A stretch of DNA of 21,657 nucleotides from JBAZTO01 sp041661865. GTDB taxonomy: Bacteria; Planctomycetota; Phycisphaerae; SM23-33. Below are positions 1 to 5,937 of this stretch, one piece after another (within the stretch, counting starts at the first letter, position 1; each line of letters opens with the position of its first letter). Below the pieces are notes generated by a model, which was not told the origin of the DNA, made no database searches, and worked only from the letters and a program-made list of their open reading frames with translations. A program made the position numbers and the translations under genes. The stretch spans positions 1 to 21,657 of the forward strand of contig JBAZTO010000061.1 of NCBI GenBank assembly GCA_041661865.1. Reading direction: 5' to 3'.

Positions 1-32
1 ACCATGATACACTTTGCCATCGCCAGTCTCCT

Positions 33-127
33 TCAGGTCATGAGGAACAGTTCGCACGAACCTAACTGAACGTTCTCTCATCCTGGCCGAGACTGGCTTC
101 TCTTGCTACATGGTATCTGCCGGGGCT
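33..127 (+). repeat. 95-bp end repeat, left copy
   Basis: These 95 bases are a perfect reverse complement of 21563-21657, the last bases of the window. No open frame of note lies in them, and the match stops at 128 (C here, T in the other copy). Identical inverted copies at both ends are best explained as two members of a dispersed genomic repeat at which assembly stopped. A true pair of terminal inverted repeats of a 21.6-kb element is less likely, because the genes between are mainly housekeeping genes and no transposase is present. Confidence 0.9.
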
Positions 128-204
128 CCAACGACAAGAAGGACGCTTTCCGGGGCCTCACGGCCCCGGCTATCCTCTGCCGTCCCTTCGGGACTCCATA
201 GCCT
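128..204. repeat. Modular hairpin repeat downstream of the hydrolase gene
   Basis: This non-coding stretch is built of nested perfect inverted repeats. CCGGGGCC (150-157) pairs with GGCCCCGG (162-169) around a 4-base loop. GTCCC (182-186) pairs with GGGAC (190-194). GGCTAT (168-173) can pair with ATAGCC (198-203) as an outer stem. The string GGGCTCCAACG spanning its left edge recurs in the right-hand tail near 21177, which points to a repeat family assembled from shared modules. It lies downstream of the minus-strand hydrolase and could also act as a transcription end, but no clean T-run is visible on that strand. Confidence 0.6.
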
Positions 205-254
205 GATCGTGATCGCAAACGCCGCGACCATGAACCCATCTGCACCGCCTCGGC

Positions 255-1235
255 TCATTGCCCCGTTGCGTCCACAATCGCGCCGAACAGGGGTGACGGG
301 TCCGGTTCAAACTCCAGCGTGTGGCTGCCGTCGAGTGTTTTCACGACGGCCCGGCCGGCAGTGAGGCGATCGACCACCTGCCGAGTCGCATCATTATTGA
401 TGATGCGGTCGTGGGCGGCGAGGATCAGCGTCGTGGGAACAGAAATCGCCGGCCCGCCGCTTTGAGCCAAGCCGCCATTTCGCATGCAACACGTTGCAGG
501 CCTTGCGTCTACGGCAAGCATGCGGTCCAGTTCGCGGCTGGCGTAGAGGAAGCGGGCCGTCGCGCGGTGAAGGCGGACGGGGTCGCGGCGAAGGTAGTCC
601 CGCATGGCAGGGTTGTCGGTGAAAAGCTCCACGTCGCTGAGCGGGACGTCAAACCGCTTTCGCGGCCAAAGCAATAGCGACAGACCAATGGCGGCCTTCG
701 TAGCCCACGGCACGTCCACTTGCGGCACGATGCCGGGGGCGACCAGTGTCAGCGAGGCCAGCTCGATTGTGCGCCGCGGCCAGAGGGTATAGCAGGCGGC
801 GAGCTTTCCACCCCAACTGACGCCCAGCAGGGCCACGCCGCCGCTGGCGCCGCTTTGGGCGAGGGCAAACTTGCAGGCGACTTCGAGGTCCTCGAGCAGT
901 TGCTCGGCGGAGGCCGCGTGGCCGCGATCGCGTCTGCGGCTGTGCCCGCTGCCGCGCCGCACGAAGGCAAAGACGGGGTGACCGGCGGCGGCCAGGGCGG
1001 CACACGACGCGCAGAACCAGCCGGGGTGTGATTGAATGCCGTGCAGGTAAACCACTGGCACTCGCGCGACCGCCGAGGTCGCGGGCCTGTAAAAATAAAC
1101 GCCGGTCCCATAGCCATCGCCCAGTTCAAACGGCTTGCACTCGGGCATCTGGCCAACTGGCAACGGACGCGCCAGAGACAGGGGATTGTCTTCAAACACC
1201 AAACAGCCCGGCCTCTGCTCCGATGTCTTGGCCAT
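255..1235 (-). CDS. alpha/beta-fold hydrolase
   Basis: Predicted 326-aa serine hydrolase of the alpha/beta superfamily; substrate unknown. The fold is shown by the oxyanion-side HG motif at residues 65-66 (YLHGIQSHPGW), the nucleophile elbow GVSWGG with Ser140, an acid candidate Asp276 (AAHDRI) and a His at 305 (GSHTLEFE), so the triad looks complete. The longer frame opens at 1328, but I chose the ATG at 1235: it is preceded by GGGAGG at good spacing and lies 4 bases past the rodA stop, whereas the longer version would overlap rodA deeply and has a composition unlike a protein start. No signal peptide is evident, so it is probably cytoplasmic. It is the last gene of the rodA operon; the link to wall synthesis is by position only. 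An esterase, thioesterase or lipase-like role cannot be separated from sequence. Confidence 0.85.
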   Translation of the reverse strand: MAKTSEQRPGCLVFEDNPLSLARPLPVGQMPECKPFELGDGYGTGVYFYRPATSAVARVPVVYLHGIQSHPGWFCASCAALAAAGHPVFAFVRRGSGHSRRRDRGHAASAEQLLEDLEVACKFALAQSGASGGVALLGVSWGGKLAACYTLWPRRTIELASLTLVAPGIVPQVDVPWATKAAIGLSLLLWPRKRFDVPLSDVELFTDNPAMRDYLRRDPVRLHRATARFLYASRELDRMLAVDARPATCCMRNGGLAQSGGPAISVPTTLILAAHDRIINNDATRQVVDRLTAGRAVVKTLDGSHTLEFEPDPSPLFGAIVDATGQ

Positions 1236-1239
1236 GCTT

Positions 1240-2466
1240 CTAGCCCTCCCTGTCATGCTCGAAGGGTTTGGGCGCCAGCAGCACCGGCCGGCGCTGGCCA
1301 ACGTTGACCAGCAATCCCAGTGCTGCACAGTTGACCACCAGCGACGATCCGCCGTAGCTCACCAGCGGCAGCGTCATGCCCGTCACAGGGGCCAGGCCCA
1401 TCGTCATGCCGACGTTGATGACCAACTGCGAGAACAGCAGCGCCACCACCCCCACCGCCAGCAGCCGCCCGAACGGATCATTGGTAATGACCGCGATCTC
1501 CATCCCCAGCACGAAAATCACGCCGTAGATGGCCAGCATTCCCAGGCATCCCAGGAAGCCCCACTGCCCGGCGATGATCGAAAAGATAAAATCGGTGTGG
1601 TCTTCCGGCAGCATCTGGAAGTAAACCTCGCCGTCGTTCCAGTCGCCCGTGCCCATCAGCCGCCCAGCCCCGATAATCATCTTGGACTGGCCCAGTTGCC
1701 GCCCCTGGTCGGTGGACTTGGTCTTCTCCTGGTTGAGCCAGACCTCCACCCGCGTCACCTGGTATCCGTTCATCACTGCCAGGGGCGCCGCCAGCACCGC
1801 GTACCGCGCCGGACCGATCGTGACCACGCCATAGGCCAGCGGCGGGCGCGCGGCGCCTTCGGGCAGTTTCTTGACCACCGGCAGCAGCACCAGCGCGGTA
1901 GCCACCGCGACGATGCCCAGCAGGTGCCGCAGCTTGGCCCCGGCCATGAAAAGCATGAAATACAGCGTCGGCAGGAACAGCAGGCTGGTGCCCAGGTCCG
2001 GCTCGATCAGCACCAGCCCCATCGGCACGACAGTCAGGACAAAGGGCACAACCAGGCCGCCCAGTCGCCGGTAGTTGTCACGGTAGCGCAGGTACCAGGC
2101 CAGCATGAGAATGAAGGCCAGCTTGGCCACCTCGGAAGGCTGGGCGTCGATGGGGCCCAGCGGAATCCACCGGCGCGAGCCCTTGCTGCCCTCGGTGAAC
2201 AGCACCCCCACCAGCACGATCAGCGTCACGCCGAAGAAGAAGTATGCCAGACGCCCCAGGCGGTGATACGGCACGACGGTGGCCACGACGAAGGCCGCCA
2301 GCGCGATCAAGGCTGAGACCATCTGCTTGCTGGCAAAGCCGGTGATGGACGGGTCGGACTGCTCCGAGACGCGGATGGCCACAATGCCCCAAGTCATCAG
2401 CGCGATCATCGCCAGGATGATCGGCCAACTGGTGTATCGCAGATAGGTTTTGAGTGTATCTTTCAT
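1240..2466 (-). CDS. rodA: Rod-shape-determining protein RodA (SEDS peptidoglycan glycosyltransferase)
   Basis: 408-aa polytopic membrane protein of the FtsW/RodA/SpoVE (SEDS) family, which polymerises lipid II into glycan strands during cell elongation together with PBP2. Family motifs seen: GSRRWIPLGP and QPSEVAKLA (97-117), EPDLGTSLLFLP (155-166), LPEDHTDFIFS (286-296) with Asp292 aligning to the catalytic Asp of RodA, and the C-terminal hallmark NVGMTMGLAPVTG...PLVSYGGSS (351-375). About ten hydrophobic segments fit the family. It is called RodA rather than FtsW because it directly follows mrdA on the same strand, 90 bases apart. The Shine-Dalgarno before the ATG is weak because a short repeat occupies the gap. 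The usual AEE after the catalytic motif reads AGQ here (299-301), a mild departure. Confidence 0.95.
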   Translation of the reverse strand: MKDTLKTYLRYTSWPIILAMIALMTWGIVAIRVSEQSDPSITGFASKQMVSALIALAAFVVATVVPYHRLGRLAYFFFGVTLIVLVGVLFTEGSKGSRRWIPLGPIDAQPSEVAKLAFILMLAWYLRYRDNYRRLGGLVVPFVLTVVPMGLVLIEPDLGTSLLFLPTLYFMLFMAGAKLRHLLGIVAVATALVLLPVVKKLPEGAARPPLAYGVVTIGPARYAVLAAPLAVMNGYQVTRVEVWLNQEKTKSTDQGRQLGQSKMIIGAGRLMGTGDWNDGEVYFQMLPEDHTDFIFSIIAGQWGFLGCLGMLAIYGVIFVLGMEIAVITNDPFGRLLAVGVVALLFSQLVINVGMTMGLAPVTGMTLPLVSYGGSSLVVNCAALGLLVNVGQRRPVLLAPKPFEHDREG

Positions 2467-2583
2467 TGGGCCGGATTACCGGATACCGGCAGACCGGAAT
2501 ACCGAAACATCACTGTGTCTGCCTCTTGCCTTTGCCTTTTCCCTTTTGCCCATTCCCTATTCCCTATTCCCTGGTCCCTGGTC
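2467..2583. repeat. Short dispersed repeats between mrdA and rodA, running into the mrdA 3' end
   Basis: Two repeat types sit side by side. At 2470-2506 there are degenerate CCGG/TACCGG units ending in CCGGAATACCGAA (2494-2506); the same 13 bases recur at 4679-4691 on the other side of mrdA. At 2515-2583 there is a low-complexity run, on the minus strand made of GACCAGGGA, GGGAATAGGGAATA and GGGAAAAGGCAAA units. The second run supplies the mrdA stop codon and its last residues. Similar strings are common in planctomycete intergenic DNA (recollection, not searched). Confidence 0.7.
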
Positions 2584-4647
2584 CTTCGCCGTAACATAGC
2601 CTCGCTGGATGCACGCTCGGATCGCTTCCCTGGCGGCTGGGCCGGCATAGGTGGCCCCGTGCCCTTCGACGTACTCGATGACCACCGCGATGGCGATCTG
2701 GGGGTTGTCCGCCGGGGCAAAGCCGGAAAACCAGGCCATGTTGCCGGTGCGGTCGACACCATCGTTATTCTTCAGGGCCTGGATGTCGGCCGTGCCGGTC
2801 TTGCCGCAGACCTCCACCCCCAGCGGGTCAAAGTCGCCGTGAAAAACCTTGTAGGCCGTGCCGCCGCTTTCGTTGCACACTTCCCACATGCCGCGTTTGA
2901 CCGCGGCGACCTGGGCCTCCGTCAGCGGCAGGCGCTGGCTGACCTGGGCGTGCCCCGCACCCTCCAGCATGAGGATCGGACTGCGGAACTCCCCGCCGCG
3001 CGCGATGGTGGCCATGGCATTGGCCACGTGGAGCGGGGTGATCTGCAACTTGCCCTGGCCGATGCCCATCAGGCGGCAGGCGCCGTCGTCGGGCTTGTCG
3101 GGATACCTGCCGGCCCGCTCTTCGGGCAGGCCGGTGCCGGGCGGCGAGTTGAAGCCGAACATCTCGAACCACGCCGGCATGCGCCCAGCCCCCAGCAGCT
3201 CGCCCAGGTGATAGAAGAACACGTTGCAGCTATTCTTCAGGGCGCCGGTGACATTCAGGGGTCCGTGGCCGGGCATGCCGCTGGCCACCGTCCAGCATCG
3301 CCACGCATTGGTCACATTGGAAAACAGGTAGCCGGTGCAGTCGCGCGTGTAATCGGTCGTGATGACGCCCGAGCCCAGGCCCGCCAGCGCAACCACCGGC
3401 TTGGCCGTCGAGCCGGGCGGGTAGAGCTGGCTGACCGCGCGGTGACGCAGCGGGAAATAAGTCTCGTCCTTAACCAGTTGTGCGTACTCCTGGCGGAAGT
3501 TATTCAGATCGTAGGTGGGCACCGAGACCATCGCCAGCACCTCGCCGCGCGGCACCGACAGCACGACGATCGACCCGGTCACGCCGGGCGGGAAAAGCTG
3601 TGTCAGGTCGTCCTGGAGCATAATGTCCAGCGTCAGGTGTACATCCTGCCCCTGCACAGCCGGGATTTCTTCGAACGTCGCTCCCGTCAGGCGATGGCGC
3701 TTGAGCATGCCCCGCCGGCCGCGCAGGCCCAGGTGCGTGTCGATCTCGGCCAGGCTGGCGTCATTCAGCCACGGCGCCTGCTCATTGCCGTCCAGGCGGC
3801 GCAACGGCAGGCCCTCGCACAGCCGCTCCACGCCGGCCTTGCCGATGGTATCCTCGGGACCGTAATTGATCATCTCGCACGTCAGCTCGTCGGCCTGGTC
3901 GAGGCGGAGATTGTAGGCGTTGGGTTCCTTGTCGCTGACCTTGCCGGTATAGCCGATGATGTGGCAGGCCAGGTTGCGATAGGGGTAGCGTCTCTTGAAG
4001 CTGGGGCGGACGTCCAGGCCCACCAGGTCGTACATTTGCGACTTGACAGCCACCGCCGCGGCGTCATCCAGGCCCGAGACAATCACGTGCCGCTGGGTCT
4101 GCTCGATCGGACTGCGTCGCCCGAGCGGGCCGCGCAGGGCCTCCACGCGGTTGTAGATGCGGCGGCAGACCTCGTCGAGGTCGGCGCCGGCGTAGTCCTG
4201 GAGCAGTTTGCGGGTGTTGCGTTCGCGGCGGCTGTATATCTCGCTGGCCTGGGTCAGGGCCAAGTCCATGCTGGCCGGATCGCCGGCGGGGCGAAGCGAG
4301 CGCCTGATGGCGTTGATCTGCCTCCGCCGCCAGCTCCGGGCCTGCGCGGCGAAGGGATGGTTGGGATCAGCCGATGGATTGTTGGGGTCCCCGTTGACCC
4401 ACAGGAACAACTGGCGATAGTCCAGGCAGAGGTCGAAGCACGGCTCGTCGCAGGCCAGGATCGCGCCGTGGCGGTCCATGATGTGCCCCCGGCCGGCCGG
4501 CAGCATGTCGTCGCGCTGAAGCTTCTGCGTGATCTCGGCGCGATAGTCCGCGCCCAGCACCAGTTGCAGATACCACAGCCGGGCGATCACCACAAGGAAC
4601 ACCACGCCGATGATGGCCAGGAAAATCTTTATCCGCTGGTTGTACAT
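2557..4647 (-). CDS. mrdA: Penicillin-binding protein 2 (peptidoglycan D,D-transpeptidase)
   Basis: 696-aa class B PBP that cross-links new peptidoglycan during elongation, partner of RodA encoded just downstream. Residues 8-28 form an uncleaved signal anchor, so the bulk is periplasmic. Residues about 45-330 are the non-catalytic dimerisation region (AGRGHIMDRHG at 51-61, KAGVER at 270-275). The transpeptidase domain carries all three motifs: STAK (413-416) with catalytic Ser413, SCN (473-475) and KTGT (616-619). Length is somewhat above that of E. coli PBP2 because of an extended N-terminal region (about 85-180). The last residues, roughly KDQGPGNRE, are encoded by a low-complexity repeat. 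mreB, mreC and mreD, common upstream neighbours, are absent here; the exonuclease gene lies upstream instead. Family certain; the PBP2 subclass rests on the rodA pairing and motif context. Confidence 0.93.
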   Translation of the reverse strand: MYNQRIKIFLAIIGVVFLVVIARLWYLQLVLGADYRAEITQKLQRDDMLPAGRGHIMDRHGAILACDEPCFDLCLDYRQLFLWVNGDPNNPSADPNHPFAAQARSWRRRQINAIRRSLRPAGDPASMDLALTQASEIYSRRERNTRKLLQDYAGADLDEVCRRIYNRVEALRGPLGRRSPIEQTQRHVIVSGLDDAAAVAVKSQMYDLVGLDVRPSFKRRYPYRNLACHIIGYTGKVSDKEPNAYNLRLDQADELTCEMINYGPEDTIGKAGVERLCEGLPLRRLDGNEQAPWLNDASLAEIDTHLGLRGRRGMLKRHRLTGATFEEIPAVQGQDVHLTLDIMLQDDLTQLFPPGVTGSIVVLSVPRGEVLAMVSVPTYDLNNFRQEYAQLVKDETYFPLRHRAVSQLYPPGSTAKPVVALAGLGSGVITTDYTRDCTGYLFSNVTNAWRCWTVASGMPGHGPLNVTGALKNSCNVFFYHLGELLGAGRMPAWFEMFGFNSPPGTGLPEERAGRYPDKPDDGACRLMGIGQGKLQITPLHVANAMATIARGGEFRSPILMLEGAGHAQVSQRLPLTEAQVAAVKRGMWEVCNESGGTAYKVFHGDFDPLGVEVCGKTGTADIQALKNNDGVDRTGNMAWFSGFAPADNPQIAIAVVIEYVEGHGATYAGPAAREAIRACIQRGYVTAKDQGPGNRE

Positions 4648-4654
4648 TCTCTCG

Positions 4655-4695
4655 CCAGAATACCGGAGGACCGGACTGCCGGAATACCGAATTCC
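4655..4695. repeat. CCGG/TACCG repeat upstream of mrdA
   Basis: Between the exonuclease stop and the mrdA start lie degenerate ACCGG and CCGG units ending in CCGGAATACCGAA (4679-4691). That 13-mer is identical to 2494-2506, so copies of one small repeat flank mrdA in the same orientation. Confidence 0.65.
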
Positions 4696-4731
4696 TGAAG
4701 AACGATTCCTCTGCCGCCGACCCCAGGTCCG

Positions 4732-5937
4732 CTAGCGGCCCAGGCGACGGAGGAATTCCGCCTCGTCAATGATCTCCACGCCCAAGCCCCTGGCCTTGTC
4801 GGCCTTGGAGCCGGGTGAGTCGCCCACCACCACAAAGTCGGTGCTCCGGGAGACGCTGGAGGTCACGCGCCCGCCGGCGGACTTGATGGCCTCTTCCGCC
4901 TCGCTGCGCGACAGCCCCGCCAGCGTGCCGGTGACTGTTACGGACATGCCTTGTAATGCCGAACTTTGACGAACTTCGTTAGGGGCGATAAGCCTGCTTA
5001 GGGCATCAAAACAAGAATCTAATTTGCGCAACATCTGACGGGGCTTGTTTGGATGCTCACTACTGATCCTGCTGAACATCCCCTGATAGGCTTGCTCAAG
5101 TAGGTTCTTCACTTTGCGTCGTGAAAGGTTCAGCTTTGCTCTTGACGAATCGAGAGACGCAACTTCCTCGTTCGTAATCTCCAAGTCTGCAAGTGAAGCC
5201 GTAAGAGATTGCCAGAACTGACAGATTGGATTAGTTTCCGTCGAAGAGATGCCAGCCGTCAAAACCTCAACTCGTGGCTTCTGACACAAGCCCGCTGCCG
5301 GAAATCCTGCATCGCCGCGTTTAAGAACATCGAACCCGAAGCTGTCAACAAACTTATACGGATATAGGCTTCCCAATTCCTCAAACGTAGCGATACCCAT
5401 TCGCCGCATTGCCTGTCCGCAAACACCGAGAATGCCGGCGGCCGCGTGAACGTCGTTTCGAGTTGCGTGGTGCGCCTCGTTGGGAATCCCGTGAGCTGCG
5501 CACGCGACATCCAAGCTGCATTTCGCGCCAATCCCGAGCATCGGCCGAAGATACATAATGCACAGATGCGGCGGAATTCGCCTCACCCCTGCGAGTTCTA
5601 ACTCTTGGTTCAAAAATGCGATATCAAAATACACGTTGTACGATGCAACGACCGCATCAGAAATTGCATCAACGAATACTGGGCTGATCTCACGAAATGT
5701 TGGGGCGTGAGCAACATCTGCGTCAGTGACGCCGTGTATTTCGGTCGCCGCTACCGGACGCTCTGGATTAACGAGGGTATCAAGCACCAGTTGTGGTTGT
5801 TCTCGCGGGTTTAATCGTAGCACCGAAACCTCAACAACTCGATCTCGCCCCGGTGACAAGCCTGTTGTTTCGAAGTCGATAATTGCCACCGGCGTGTCTG
5901 CAACATTCCAATCGAGCACTCCGCGCGATTTCATCAA
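4732..5937 (-). CDS. DEDDh 3'-5' exonuclease with C-terminal BRCT domain
   Basis: 401-aa protein of two joined parts. Residues 15-175 are a DnaQ-like exonuclease with a complete DEDDh set: Asp21 and Glu23 (DFETTG), Asp105 (NVYFDIAF), His157 and Asp162 (HATRND). It should degrade DNA or RNA from the 3' end with two metal ions. Residues 180-328 are unrecognised, with a Lys/Arg-rich helical stretch (265-315). Residues 329-401 are a BRCT domain about 65% identical by hand (47 of 72) to the BRCT of the neighbouring LigA. The start ATG overlaps the ligA stop as ATGA, implying translational coupling and a shared repair role. GC is low across the exonuclease part (47-52% in two lines counted) and jumps to 68% in the BRCT, which suggests a recombinational fusion. 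It is not the PolC or DnaE proofreading subunit itself; BRCT-tailed DnaQ-like proteins are known from other bacteria (general knowledge). Confidence 0.88.
   Translation of the reverse strand: MMKSRGVLDWNVADTPVAIIDFETTGLSPGRDRVVEVSVLRLNPREQPQLVLDTLVNPERPVAATEIHGVTDADVAHAPTFREISPVFVDAISDAVVASYNVYFDIAFLNQELELAGVRRIPPHLCIMYLRPMLGIGAKCSLDVACAAHGIPNEAHHATRNDVHAAAGILGVCGQAMRRMGIATFEELGSLYPYKFVDSFGFDVLKRGDAGFPAAGLCQKPRVEVLTAGISSTETNPICQFWQSLTASLADLEITNEEVASLDSSRAKLNLSRRKVKNLLEQAYQGMFSRISSEHPNKPRQMLRKLDSCFDALSRLIAPNEVRQSSALQGMSVTVTGTLAGLSRSEAEEAIKSAGGRVTSSVSRSTDFVVVGDSPGSKADKARGLGVEIIDEAEFLRRLGR

Noticed and set aside
1236..1328. Longer start for the alpha/beta hydrolase
   Set aside because: It would overlap rodA by about 90 bases, and the 1235 ATG has a better ribosome-binding site.
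2515..4698. A 727-codon open frame on the plus strand, opposite mrdA
   Set aside because: mrdA has all transpeptidase motifs on the other strand; the antisense product is Ala/His/Gln/Val-rich shadow sequence and even reads through the intergenic repeats.
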